Positions 44,367 to 53,829 of a DNA stretch of 64,000 bases are shown here, in pieces. The notes under the pieces were generated by a model that did no database searches, had not been told where the DNA came from, and was given only the letters and a program-made list of their open reading frames with translations. How positions within the stretch are numbered: the first letter of the stretch is position 1; each line of letters opens with the position of its first letter. A program made the position numbers and the translations under genes. This stretch comes from Acidobacteriaceae bacterium TAA 166 (lineage in GTDB: Bacteria > Acidobacteriota > Terriglobia > Terriglobales > Acidobacteriaceae). The stretch lies in NCBI GenBank assembly GCA_000421065.1, contig ATWD01000002.1, positions 868,001-932,000 on the forward strand, given 5' to 3'.

Positions 44367-44905
44367 GCTCTCCCTCGTCTCTTCGAGCTGCTTTTCGCGG
44401 TAGCCTCGATCCGCGTACTGGCATTGATTGCAATCGCTCTCTCGAGTGTCTGCAGCAGTTCGGGGCCCGCCGTCTCGAGCTCTTTGAGGTGATCCCGCAC
44501 CAGCCACGCCAGACGCGATTCACCGGACTCGGTCAGCTCGACCAGCGACCGGCGATGATCGGTCCGGTCCTCGACGCGACGCACCAAACCCGCGCGCTCG
44601 GCACGATCCACCAGCTCCACCGCACTGTTATGTCGCAGCAGCATGCGCTCCGCGATGTAGGAGACCGTCGAGGGCTGTCCCACCGGCAGCGCCGCCACCA
44701 CCTGCAGCAGCTGATACTGCTGCGCCGAGACCTGGTATTGCTCGACTGCGTTCTCGCTGAAGCTCAGAAAGCGGCGAAGCTGGTAGCGAAACTCGGCCAG
44801 CGCCGCCAGCTGCGCCTGACGCGCCTCGAGCAGCCTTCGCGGCCTCTCTGCCTTAACCGGCCTCTCCATCTTTTCGACCCTCTTCTCAGCCGCGGCTCTG
44901 CTCAT
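44363..44905 (-). CDS. MarR-family transcriptional regulator
   Basis: 180 residues. The winged-helix region (about 55-140) shows YQLLQVVAALPVGQPSTVSYIAERMLLRHNSAVELVDRAERAGLVRRVEDRTDHRRSLVELTE in pieces, the MarR pattern with the recognition helix and DxRxxxxxLT wing. An Arg/Lys-rich C-terminus (SSKRRGRA) ends with TGA overlapping the GTG of clcA. It probably represses itself and clcA, since two inverted repeats lie 14-48 bases upstream of its start. Its ligand is unknown. Confidence 0.9.
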   Translation of the reverse strand: MSRAAAEKRVEKMERPVKAERPRRLLEARQAQLAALAEFRYQLRRFLSFSENAVEQYQVSAQQYQLLQVVAALPVGQPSTVSYIAERMLLRHNSAVELVDRAERAGLVRRVEDRTDHRRSLVELTESGESRLAWLVRDHLKELETAGPELLQTLERAIAINASTRIEATAKSSSKRRGRA

Positions 44906-44918
44906 TGCTCCCGTCTTT

Positions 44919-44953
44919 TATATCGCCTTGCGATTATATCGCACTACGATATA
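44919..44953. promoter_or_regulatory. Probable MarR operator overlapping the marR-clcA promoter
   Basis: Two overlapping inverted repeats: TATATCGC-CTT-GCGATTATA (44919-44938) and TATATCG-CACTA-CGATATA (44935-44953, perfect arms). On the minus strand a TATAAT (44933-44938) lies inside the first, where a -10 box for marR would be, so bound MarR would block the promoter. It may also affect the divergent purB. Confidence 0.7.
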
Positions 44954-45037
44954 AATTCCTCATAACTGTCCTCCATCTGCCTCTCTCCCCCTATCCGAAG
45001 TAAAATGAAGAGGAATTCCCATAACGAAAAGAGACCT

Positions 45038-46342
<1,305 letters not shown>

Positions 46343-46378
46343 CCGCCTCTCATTTCTCGATCAATAGAAGGAGTCTTT

Positions 46379-47112
46379 TTGTCTTTCAATGCCCTTGATC
46401 TTTCGATAGAAGAGGTCGAAAAAATCGCTGGCTTTCTAGGCTATGGACGACCCTCCTCCCCAGTCTGGTTCATTGGCTTCGAAGAGGGGCTGGGGAATAT
46501 GAACGCAGAGGACGCTACGAAAAACTGCAAGGCGCGAGGTCGCTTCGAAAAGATCATGGACCTTTACGAAGCACATCTTGATCTACTGCAATGCGGCCTG
46601 CCGATTGATCTCGAAGAGAGGCCGCCGCGAACACAAGTATGGCAGTTCATGGCAAAGCTCATGCTTGCGCGTGAAAACTCCAACGACTGGAGTGACAAAA
46701 CAAAGGTCAAAGACTACATTCGGTTTCGTTTAGGTCGCAAGAATGGCGACACGTTTCTGACGGAATTGTCAACCTATTCCTACCGGCCACAACTCCGACA
46801 ATTCGTGGCTGGTCAAATTTGCGGCGATCCACAATGACCTCCCTTCGAAGATGGCACAACGCAAAAAGAACCTACAGCAACTGCTGCAGGGAGGGCTCTC
46901 CTCAGCTTGTGATCTGTTACGGCTTGAAGCAGAAAACGGCCTTTGCAGAGCTACTCGGCGTCGAATGGAAGTCCGTCACCGATGAGATCTTCCTCTGGAG
47001 ACTCACGTCATCTCTTGCATCCGTTCTTCGGAAATGGCCAGATGAGCCATTCGGTGATTGCAGATCTGGTGCACAACAGCTTATTGCGTCCATAACCCTC
47101 AACGATGTCTGA
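46379..47112 (+). pseudogene. Frameshifted gene, uncharacterised (possibly uracil-DNA glycosylase-like fold)
   Basis: Three frames add up to one protein. From the TTG at 46379 the first frame gives MSFNALDLSIEEVEKIAGFL and PSSPVWFIGFEEGLGN up to YSYRPQLRQ near 46795. The second frame continues as LVKFAAIHNDLPSKMAQRKKNLQ. From about 46885 the third frame gives SPQLVICYGLKQKTAFAELLGVEW through to 47112. Two shifts within ~100 bases break the gene. VWFIGFEEG and PQLVICYG resemble, weakly, the ends of a uracil-DNA glycosylase-like fold. The AT content is a little higher than the neighbours. Sequencing error is possible. Confidence 0.65.
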
Positions 47113-47704
47113 ACTCATCCAGATCGTAGACGCTGCTCTCGCCTCTGCAGTCAAGCGCAGCGCATATCACCTCGCCTGCCGCCCAGGCTGCACCCAGTGT
47201 TGCCACGGCATCTTCCCGATCGCGCAGCAGGACGCTGCACGTCTTCGTGACGGCCTTGAATCTCTCGGGCAAATACACTTCGAACGGGCAGCAAGCATTC
47301 GCGCTCGCGTCGCAGCCTCGCTCGCCCGTCTCGCGCCACTCTTCCCCGGCGATCCCGCAACAGGCATCCTCGATGAAGACTACGAGGACTCTTCCCTCTT
47401 CGCCGACGAAGACGGCATCGGCGATACCGAGCCCTGCCCCGTGCTCGACCCAGCCACCGGCACCTGCGATCTCTACGAGCATCGCCCCATCGTCTGCCGC
47501 ACCTTTGGCCCTCCCATGCGCACTGCGGAAGGCGATCTCGCCACCTGCGAGCTCTGTTACATCACCGCCGGCACCGAAGAGATCGCCGCCTGCGAGCTCG
47601 ATCCAACGATCCCCGCACAAGAGCAAGCCTCGAACGCAACCTTCGATTCCGCCCATCATCTCCACGGAGAGACCATCGTCGCCTTCGCCCTGCGCGACGC
47701 ATAG
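47105..47704 (+). CDS. YkgJ-type cysteine-cluster protein
   Basis: 199 residues. It carries the YkgJ/Fe-S-cluster-like cysteine pattern: CRPGCTQCC (Cys25, 29, 32, 33) and later CPVLDPATGTCDLYEHRPIVCRTFG, then CELCY. This arrangement is typical of zinc or iron-sulfur proteins annotated as YkgJ; the biochemical role is not established. Its start overlaps the end of the frameshifted gene by eight bases, so these genes may once have formed one operon. The ubiX gene begins 15 bases after its stop. Confidence 0.85.
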   Translation: MSELIQIVDAALASAVKRSAYHLACRPGCTQCCHGIFPIAQQDAARLRDGLESLGQIHFERAASIRARVAASLARLAPLFPGDPATGILDEDYEDSSLFADEDGIGDTEPCPVLDPATGTCDLYEHRPIVCRTFGPPMRTAEGDLATCELCYITAGTEEIAACELDPTIPAQEQASNATFDSAHHLHGETIVAFALRDA

Positions 47705-47719
47705 GCGATAATCATCCCT

Positions 47720-48325
47720 GTGACCGCACCTCGCAACATTACGCTCGCCGTTACTGGAGCCAGCGGCAGCATCTACGCCCGGGAGATGCTGCGCGCCCTC
47801 GCCAACGACGACCGCGTCGAGCGCATCCACTTCATCGCCTCCGACAGCGCACTGCGCGTCTTCGCCGAAGAGATTGAGCTTTGCGGACGCAACAATCTCG
47901 CCGAGAAGCTTCTCGGCTCTCCCTCTACGAAGCTTCGCCAGCACGTCGAATCCGACATTGGAGCCAGCATCGCCAGCGGGAGTTATCCGGTGAGCGCGAT
48001 GATCGTGCTTCCCTGCTCCATGGGAACCTTGGCGGCCATCGCCAACGGACTTGCCTCGAACCTCATCCAGCGCTCTGCCGACGTCTGCCTCAAGGAGCGA
48101 CGCCCATTGGTCCTGTGCGTGCGCGAAACTCCCTTCAACCGCATCCATCTTCGCAACATGCTGCTGGCGAATGAGGCGGGCGCAACCATCTTTCCCGCGA
48201 TCCCCACCCTCTACAACCATCCCGGCAACACGACCGAGATGGCGCAGCAGTTCGTACACCGCGTCCTAGCGCACATCGGACTTCCACAGCCCGGCGCCTA
48301 TCAGTGGGGCCGCGCCGACGAGTAG
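47720..48325 (+). CDS. ubiX: Flavin prenyltransferase UbiX
   Basis: 201 residues from a GTG start. It makes prenylated FMN, the cofactor of UbiD decarboxylases, from FMN and dimethylallyl phosphate. Motifs: LAVTGASGSIYAREMLRAL (flavin-binding start), DIGASIASGSYPVSAMIVLPCSMGTLAAIANGLASNL (in part) and RRPLVLCVRETPF. Length fits. UbiD itself is not in the window. The 3' end overlaps the convergent ctaG by 25 bases. Confidence 0.94.
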   Translation: MTAPRNITLAVTGASGSIYAREMLRALANDDRVERIHFIASDSALRVFAEEIELCGRNNLAEKLLGSPSTKLRQHVESDIGASIASGSYPVSAMIVLPCSMGTLAAIANGLASNLIQRSADVCLKERRPLVLCVRETPFNRIHLRNMLLANEAGATIFPAIPTLYNHPGNTTEMAQQFVHRVLAHIGLPQPGAYQWGRADE

Positions 48326-49146
48326 CTTCGTCTCGGCCCGGTGGCCATGCGCAGCGCCACCGCCGTCGCCGGAACCAGAAAGATGATCGACCCGATCACC
48401 CACATCAGCACGCCGCCCGTCATCTGGTCCGTCGTCGCGTCGATATGCAGCGGGTTTGGATTCTCGACATAGTAGCGGTAGACGGGATGGCCGCAGAAGG
48501 CGAGAAACGCCGACAACGCCGTATTTACAATATCCGCGCCTACCAGATACGGCAGCATGATCCATCCCGAGTAACGAATGCTCGTCGGCCAGGGACGAAG
48601 GATGGGCCACCAGAAGAGGATCGACGACGAGAGAAAGCAGAGATGCTCGAACTCATGCCAGTGTTCGTGCTCAAGTGCGAAGTCGTAAGCCGCGGGCACA
48701 TGCCACAGCAGAAAGATGGTGTTCATCAGCAGCCATGCCGCAACCGGTTGAACGACAAAGTGTCCCACCCCGCGCAGCCATCGCGCACGTACCAGGGGAT
48801 GACCAATTGAGACTCGCACCACGCGCGGAAGCCCGCGCAGCAAGGGGACCTGCGGATATCCCGCTAGCAGAAGCGGAGGCGCGAACGACATTAGCAGCAG
48901 ATGCTCGATCATGTGCGCGCTCAGAAGAGCGTCCGCGAATCCATCGAGCGGTGAGCCGACGGCAATCCAGATCGTCGCCAGGCCGAGCAGGAAGCAATAG
49001 AGCCTCCAGTTCGGGAACAACGCCGGCCTCGTTTTGCGGATCTCGAGCCATCCGCGCAGATAGACAATCGCGCTCAACAGCAGGGCTGTGGTGAGAAAGA
49101 TCGGAGGTGACCACTCCGCGAAGATGGCCTGCGTCTCAGGGGGCAT
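48301..49146 (-). CDS. ctaG: Cytochrome c oxidase assembly factor CtaG (caa3 type)
   Basis: 281 residues, with about seven TM helices. The conserved HMIEHLLLMSFAPPLLLAG, FLLWHVPAAYDFAL with paired His, and HEHWHEFEHLCFLSSSILFWWPIL match the caa3_CtaG family. Such proteins help insert copper into caa3-type oxidases. It lies downstream of the respiratory operon on the same strand, separated from the cytochrome b gene by a long repeat copy, so it may have its own promoter or depend on read-through. Confidence 0.9.
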   Translation of the reverse strand: MPPETQAIFAEWSPPIFLTTALLLSAIVYLRGWLEIRKTRPALFPNWRLYCFLLGLATIWIAVGSPLDGFADALLSAHMIEHLLLMSFAPPLLLAGYPQVPLLRGLPRVVRVSIGHPLVRARWLRGVGHFVVQPVAAWLLMNTIFLLWHVPAAYDFALEHEHWHEFEHLCFLSSSILFWWPILRPWPTSIRYSGWIMLPYLVGADIVNTALSAFLAFCGHPVYRYYVENPNPLHIDATTDQMTGGVLMWVIGSIIFLVPATAVALRMATGPRRSYSSARPH

Positions 49147-49183
49147 TCTCTTAGCCTAATCCGTTTCGAGCTGCTTTCCTGCG

Positions 49184-49364
49184 CTGCCGTGCGGGCCCAC
49201 TGCGCGTGGGGCGGTCAATTCGTGACGCGTGTACCGGCTTCGCCATGGGCCTCCCGCTGGTCGGCGCGAAGATTCTTCCAGCGACCAACGGGAGCCGCGA
49301 CCCGAAGGGGATATACGCGCCACGAAGTGACCGCTCCACGCGCAGTGGGCCCGGCAGGCAGGCC
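49184..49364. repeat. Long dispersed inverted repeat, copy B
   Basis: About 180 bases between ctaG and the cytochrome b gene. Left arm CTGCCGTGCGGGCCCACTGCGCGTGGGGCGG.. with GGTCAATTCGTGACGCG; right arm CGACCAACGGGAG, CACGAAGTGACCGC and CACGCGCAGTGGGCCCGGCAGG. The outer ends pair as reverse complements (CTGCCG..GGGCCCACTGCGCGTGG against CCACGCGCAGTGGGCCC..GGCAG), so ends are well conserved here. Confidence 0.8.
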
Positions 49365-49387
49365 ATCGCCTGGAATCCCTCGACACC

Positions 49388-50860
49388 CTAGCGTTCGCTC
49401 TTCAGCACCATCTCGCGCGAAGCGTCCCGCGCGGGCTCCTGATCGCCTCGCAGCGTCGTCAGGAAGCGCACCAACGCCGTCGTCTCCGACGGACTCAGAG
49501 CGTTGCCATAGGCAGGCATGTTGCCGTTGCCCTGCAGAACCTGACGGATGATCTGGTCCTCGGTCATGTGCGAGGCGAGCGTATCGAGCGCCGGTCCGCG
49601 CAGGCCTCCGGAGCCGCCGATCGAATGGCAGTTACGGCACTGCTTGTTCTGGAAGACGATCGCGCCCTGACGCTCGAGCGGAGTACGGTTATGCAGATAC
49701 TTCGCCGGCACCGCATCGCCGGTCCACGCATTCATAATCGGGCTCCACGGCGTATAGGTCCCCAGATGGGTAAAGACGCCCAGCGTCACCGCGATCACCG
49801 AGACCATCAGCACCGCAATCGGTCTCTTCGACCAGTGCTTCTCGCCCTCGCCCGAGACCAGAGGCAGCAGCAGCATCGCTCCGATCGCAAGGACGGGGGC
49901 GATGAAGAGCACCGGCGTCTCGAGTGCCGGAGGAAGGTACGCCAGCACGGCGTAGATCCAGAGGAAGGCGAAGTCCGGCTTCGGCGCTGTCTCGATAATC
50001 GTCGGATCGGGTTGCCCCGTAGGACCGAACGGTCCGAACCACAGGGCGCAGGCGACGATCGCGAGCATGATCGCAGCCGCGAAGATCGCATCCTTCCACG
50101 CAGCGTCGGGAACGAACGGAATGCCTGTCTGCTCGGTCAGGCGATGATAGTCGCGCACGTAGGTCTTTCGGCTCACCAGGCGGCCGGGCATCGGCCACTC
50201 GTTGATGCCGAGACGAATTACCATCCACAGATGCAGTCCCACCAAAGCGAGCAGAATGCCGGGAATCACGAAGACGTGCAGAGCGAAGAATCGCGACAGC
50301 GTATTGCCCGCGATGATCGGTCCGCCCAGCATCAACCCCACCAGCGGACCGCCGATCACCGGGACGCGGCTGACGATCGAGGCTCCGATACCGAGGCCCC
50401 AGTACGCGTCCTGATCGAAGCGGAGAACCTGGCCGGTGAAGGCCATGCCCAGCGTAAGCAGCAGAAGGAAGACGCCGATGATCCAGGTCAGCTCGCGCGG
50501 AAACTTGAAGGCGCCGAACATGAACACCTGCACCATGTGGATCAGCACGATGGCGACCATAAAGTCCGAGCCCCACCCATGCATTGCACGCAGAAACCAG
50601 CCCAGGCGAACGTTGTGATCGAGAAACTCCAGGCTGCTCCAGGCGTGGCTCGCCGTCGGCGCATACACCAGCGCCAGCAGGATTCCCGTCATCACCTGCA
50701 GCATCAGGATGACGGTCGCCGCGCTTCCGAAGACGTACCACCAGCTCGAGGTGCTCACAGGCACCTCGTGCTCGGCGGCCTCGATCATGGGAGCTCCCAG
50801 ACCGAGCCTCTGCTCAAACCAGTTGTACAGGTCGATGCTGCGCTGCTTCAGCCTTGACAT
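49388..50860 (-). CDS. Cytochrome b fused to a C-terminal monohaem cytochrome c domain
   Basis: 490 residues from the ATG at 50860; a GTG three codons upstream is also possible. The N-terminal half is a cytochrome b6-type domain with paired haem His (LRAMHGWGSDFMVAIVLIH and FFALHVFVIPGILLALVGLH). A subunit IV-like part follows (KPDFAFLWIYAVLAYLP). The last ~85 residues hold a cytochrome c domain with CRNCH (408-412) and an axial Met448 in NMPAY. It would be the quinol-oxidising and electron-exit part of a bc complex with no separate c1. The start overlaps the Rieske gene by 13 bases; last gene of the cox/bc operon. Confidence 0.93.
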   Translation of the reverse strand: MSRLKQRSIDLYNWFEQRLGLGAPMIEAAEHEVPVSTSSWWYVFGSAATVILMLQVMTGILLALVYAPTASHAWSSLEFLDHNVRLGWFLRAMHGWGSDFMVAIVLIHMVQVFMFGAFKFPRELTWIIGVFLLLLTLGMAFTGQVLRFDQDAYWGLGIGASIVSRVPVIGGPLVGLMLGGPIIAGNTLSRFFALHVFVIPGILLALVGLHLWMVIRLGINEWPMPGRLVSRKTYVRDYHRLTEQTGIPFVPDAAWKDAIFAAAIMLAIVACALWFGPFGPTGQPDPTIIETAPKPDFAFLWIYAVLAYLPPALETPVLFIAPVLAIGAMLLLPLVSGEGEKHWSKRPIAVLMVSVIAVTLGVFTHLGTYTPWSPIMNAWTGDAVPAKYLHNRTPLERQGAIVFQNKQCRNCHSIGGSGGLRGPALDTLASHMTEDQIIRQVLQGNGNMPAYGNALSPSETTALVRFLTTLRGDQEPARDASREMVLKSER

Positions 50861-51552
50861 GAGCCGCACCTCGGTTCCGGTTTCGGTGTGGAGGCAAGAG
50901 CCGTGGACGAGCCACGGCCTTCGATGTGGACCAGCGGCTTCTCCACCCGCGCCTCATTCGCCAGCGTGGGCATGCGTCCGGCGCTGATCATCAGCTTGCC
51001 GCCTTCGATCCTGTGTTCGTACTCGAAGAGTCCTCGCTCCGGCGGCCCCGAGGCCCGCGAGCCGTCTGCGTAGTAAGCTCCGCCATGGCACGGGCAGAGA
51101 AAGAGCTTCGACTGCGCGAACCACCGCACCGGACATCCCAGGTGCGCGCAGTTGATCGCGAAGACCTGAAACTTATCCTTCGAGACGCGCCGCACCCAGC
51201 AGGGAATATCGCCCGTCTGTCCGTCCCATTCCGTCGTGACCGGATTCCGGTAGGTCGCCAGCCGCGTCTCGCCTTCGGGAAAACTCTCGAGCATCCCAAG
51301 GTCGATCCACGCATTCTCACTCGACGTCTTCTTGAGCGCAGGCCCCAACAGGTAGCCCAGAATCGGCACCGCGAGAACCGCTCCCACGGCCCCGTTGATC
51401 CACAGCGACAGCTTGAAGAGAAAGACGCGGCGCGAGTGCCCGGCCGACTTATGGCTCACCGGGTTCGCAGGCTCGGTCATGGGAGCGCCGGGGGCAATAT
51501 GCTGCTCGCCGAAGGGTGCTTCGTGGTTCGTGCTCGGTCGCGGGTCGCTCAT
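50848..51552 (-). CDS. Rieske iron-sulfur protein of the bc complex
   Basis: 234 residues from the ATG at 51552, five bases after the preceding stop. A Tat-type motif HSRRVFLFKLS (about 39-49) precedes a TM helix (about 50-71), then the Rieske domain with CAHLGC (Cys135, His137, Cys140) and CPCHGG (Cys153, Cys155, His156). Its 2Fe-2S cluster takes the first electron from quinol and passes it to a cytochrome c. The stop overlaps the start of the cytochrome b/c fusion gene, supporting a joint complex. Confidence 0.94.
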   Translation of the reverse strand: MSDPRPSTNHEAPFGEQHIAPGAPMTEPANPVSHKSAGHSRRVFLFKLSLWINGAVGAVLAVPILGYLLGPALKKTSSENAWIDLGMLESFPEGETRLATYRNPVTTEWDGQTGDIPCWVRRVSKDKFQVFAINCAHLGCPVRWFAQSKLFLCPCHGGAYYADGSRASGPPERGLFEYEHRIEGGKLMISAGRMPTLANEARVEKPLVHIEGRGSSTALASTPKPEPRCGSCQG

Positions 51553-51557
51553 CGATC

Positions 51558-52328
51558 TCACTCGTGGGTTGCGGGGTTACGATACGGTTGGCCTGGGTCG
51601 GAGACACGCTTGGCGGCAAGCCAGGCAACGATATCCGTGATCTCCTGGTCCGTCAAAGGACGTGACATATCGGAGCGGTAGTCAGGCATGTTCTCATCCG
51701 GCCTTCCGCCAAGAATCAGGTTGCGGAGAAACTGATCGCTCACCAGCGCGACGTAGGTGGGGTCGGCGATGGAGCCGGTCTTGAACTTCGCATCTCCCTC
51801 GCCGTTCGCCCCATGGCAGCGGGCGCAGGCCGCGGTGTAGGCCTGCTGGCCGTGCGCGACGTCTCCGGGCTGCGCCGGTCTGTACGCTGGATGCTCGCCC
51901 CCCGCAGGCTGACCGGTTCCCCACTCGGCCAGAACTCCCTTAGCCAGGATCTCGACCTGCTGGTCCGTCAGGGTTCCGCCATTCGACTTTCCAAACGGCG
52001 GCATCAAAGACCCCGGCACCCCCTTCGCGATCGTGTCGCGAAGAGCATCGTGCCCCATAATACCCAGCAGCACGGGATTGGCCAGCGGGATCGAAGCTCC
52101 GTTCACGCCCCTCGCTCCGTGACAGCCCGCGCAGTTGCCCTTGTAGAGTGTGGGATAGTCGACCAGGGCCTCCGGACGAATGACCTCCGGCTCAGGCCCG
52201 GGACGCCCCGGAGGGTTGCACCCCGCAAGCACGCCGCAGGCGAAGAGCGCGAGTGCGGCCCGCGTTACCCATCCCCGCGTTACCCATCGAAGAGGGGCTG
52301 GCCCTTGAAGTCGCATGGCAAGACTCAT
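51558..52328 (-). CDS. Dihaem cytochrome c lipoprotein
   Basis: 256 residues. The signal has a lipobox FACGVLAGC with lipidated Cys37, so it is membrane-attached in the periplasm. Two cytochrome c domains follow: CAGCH (66-70) with an axial Met in SLMPPF, and CARCH (168-172) with ENMPDY. It probably carries electrons between the bc complex and the oxidase. Its ATG overlaps the stop of the upstream membrane protein gene (ATGA). A 15-base direct repeat at about 52260-52289 makes the tandem WVTRG/WVTRA in the leader. Confidence 0.92.
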   Translation of the reverse strand: MSLAMRLQGPAPLRWVTRGWVTRAALALFACGVLAGCNPPGRPGPEPEVIRPEALVDYPTLYKGNCAGCHGARGVNGASIPLANPVLLGIMGHDALRDTIAKGVPGSLMPPFGKSNGGTLTDQQVEILAKGVLAEWGTGQPAGGEHPAYRPAQPGDVAHGQQAYTAACARCHGANGEGDAKFKTGSIADPTYVALVSDQFLRNLILGGRPDENMPDYRSDMSRPLTDQEITDIVAWLAAKRVSDPGQPYRNPATHE

Positions 52329-53203
52329 TGATCGTCGTCCTTCGTTTGAGGGTGATCGGTATGGAGTCCGGCCCGGACCGAAAATGGCAGAGAGCGAAAC
52401 TGTGGCGTTCTCACCCGCACCTGCAGGTTGACGATGTAGCCGCAGACCAGACCGAAGGCCACCTGCGAGATGACGAACCAGAGCCAGTTAATCCTGGCGT
52501 TCAGGATCGGGCTGATAATTCCAAGCGCGGAATAAAGAATTCCGGTCCACAGAAACGGTGCGATGAATCCGGCCGTCAGGATGGGCTTGCGGGGAAACAT
52601 CGGCAGCATCGCTCCATAGAGCAGGCCGATCAGCACCGAGGCCAGGGCGTGGATTCCCGCCGCGGCCAGCAGGCCGTTCAGATGAAACTGGGCCAGGAAC
52701 GCATCGCTCTGGTTGGCCCAGCTGACGAATCCGCCCGCGGCCAGAAGGTTCACCGCATACCATACGCTGTGCTGGCTGATCAGACCGAAGATTGCGGCGG
52801 GAACGATCATCGCGATCCCGCCCACGATGCCGCCCTTCACACCGGCCCAAATGCTGAACGTCTCCAGGGGAAGCAGCTGACGATGCTTCTCGCTGACCGG
52901 CAGCTGCGCAATCGTGCTGCGCGTGCTGACGATCTCCACCGCGCGCGCCTCCACCGAAACCGAGATGTGCTTCTCATGTGGGAAGACGTCGAAGAACCAT
53001 CCCACCGACGAGCGCAGCACCAGCACCAGCCCCAGCACGCTCACCACCGCATGCGTCACCATGCCGGCAATCACCAGCGTGAACCCCAACGCAAGCACCA
53101 TCGGCCACGGCGTGGGAGCCGGAAGATGGATAGCATCGGCAAGACCGACCGACGCTCCATGGCCATGCGAATCGTGCGGTATTTCATGGTCCTGCTCCTG
53201 CAT
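52325..53203 (-). CDS. Conserved membrane protein of unknown function in the respiratory operon
   Basis: 292 residues with a His-rich N-terminus (HEIPHDSHGHGASVGLAD) and about seven TM helices. No family motif is recognised with confidence. A first helix (MVLALGFTLVIAGMVTHAVV) is followed by a cytoplasmic or periplasmic loop containing a DVFPHEKHISVSVEARAVEI segment, then helices through to NWLWFVISQVAFGLVCGYIV. It lies between the oxidase subunit III gene and the dihaem cytochrome gene, with a 4-base overlap to the latter, so it is probably a part or an assembly helper of the oxidase-bc chain. Confidence 0.85.
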   Translation of the reverse strand: MQEQDHEIPHDSHGHGASVGLADAIHLPAPTPWPMVLALGFTLVIAGMVTHAVVSVLGLVLVLRSSVGWFFDVFPHEKHISVSVEARAVEIVSTRSTIAQLPVSEKHRQLLPLETFSIWAGVKGGIVGGIAMIVPAAIFGLISQHSVWYAVNLLAAGGFVSWANQSDAFLAQFHLNGLLAAAGIHALASVLIGLLYGAMLPMFPRKPILTAGFIAPFLWTGILYSALGIISPILNARINWLWFVISQVAFGLVCGYIVNLQVRVRTPQFRSLPFSVRAGLHTDHPQTKDDDQ

Positions 53204-53229
53204 GACGCTGCCCTCCCCTCCCTTAAAAC

Positions 53230-53829
53230 TTACCTTCCAAGAACATAGACCACGGTGAAGACCACCACCCAGACCGCATCCACGAAGTGCCAGTAGAGCG
53301 AGAGCACATCGAGCTTCTTTTCATGCTCCTCGTGGAGCCTCCCCGTGAGCGAAAAATAAAAGGTCAGCGTCAGCAACAGCAGCCCGACGATGACGTGGGA
53401 GGCATGCAGCCCAACGAGCGAGTAGTAGGTCGTGCCGAAGAGATTGGTGCGGATCGTCAGCCCCTTCTCGTAGATCAGGTGATGCCACTCCTGGGCCGTA
53501 GTCAGCATGAAGATGCCGCCCAGCAGAACCGTCGCTCCCAGCCACATCGTCGTTCCGCTGCGATTGTTCTTTCTGAGCGCAACCACGGCCATATGCACCG
53601 TGAAGCTGCTCGACAGCAGGCAGATGGTCCCGAAGATCGGAAGCTCCAGCACCTGGGCCGGCGTCGGTCCGCTCAGGCTCTTGCCGATGTAGAACAGGTA
53701 GGCGACCACAAAGATGATGAAGATCGCCGCCTCGGCAATGATCAGGCAGAGCATGCCGATCGTTCCACGATACGGCAGCTTCCAGCTCGGCGAGCCCGCC
53801 GCTGCGATAGGGATGGAGGAGGTGCTCAT
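53230..53829 (-). CDS. ctaE: Cytochrome c oxidase subunit III-like
   Basis: 199 residues with about five TM helices. The text FLITAEAAIFIIFVVAYLFYIG, FTVHMAVVALRKN, LTIRTNLFGTTYYSLVGLHASHVIVGLLLLTLTFY and LYWHFVDAVWVVVFTVVYVLGR (in part) matches subunit III (HCO_III), with the His-rich LHASHVIVG. It stabilises subunit I and the proton-pumping site in the inner membrane. Its ATG overlaps the stop of ctaD by four bases. Confidence 0.92.
   Translation of the reverse strand: MSTSSIPIAAAGSPSWKLPYRGTIGMLCLIIAEAAIFIIFVVAYLFYIGKSLSGPTPAQVLELPIFGTICLLSSSFTVHMAVVALRKNNRSGTTMWLGATVLLGGIFMLTTAQEWHHLIYEKGLTIRTNLFGTTYYSLVGLHASHVIVGLLLLTLTFYFSLTGRLHEEHEKKLDVLSLYWHFVDAVWVVVFTVVYVLGR

Noticed and set aside
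44367..44507. Longer ATG start of clcA
   Set aside because: It lies inside marR in another frame with no ClC-like text; the GTG overlapping the marR stop is better.
49156..49386. Short ORFs within the long repeat (also near 40.2, 58.2 and 62.3 kb)
   Set aside because: Their peptides repeat between copies (SRWSL.., RHEVTAPRAVGP) because the DNA is a repeat, and they have no RBS or family.
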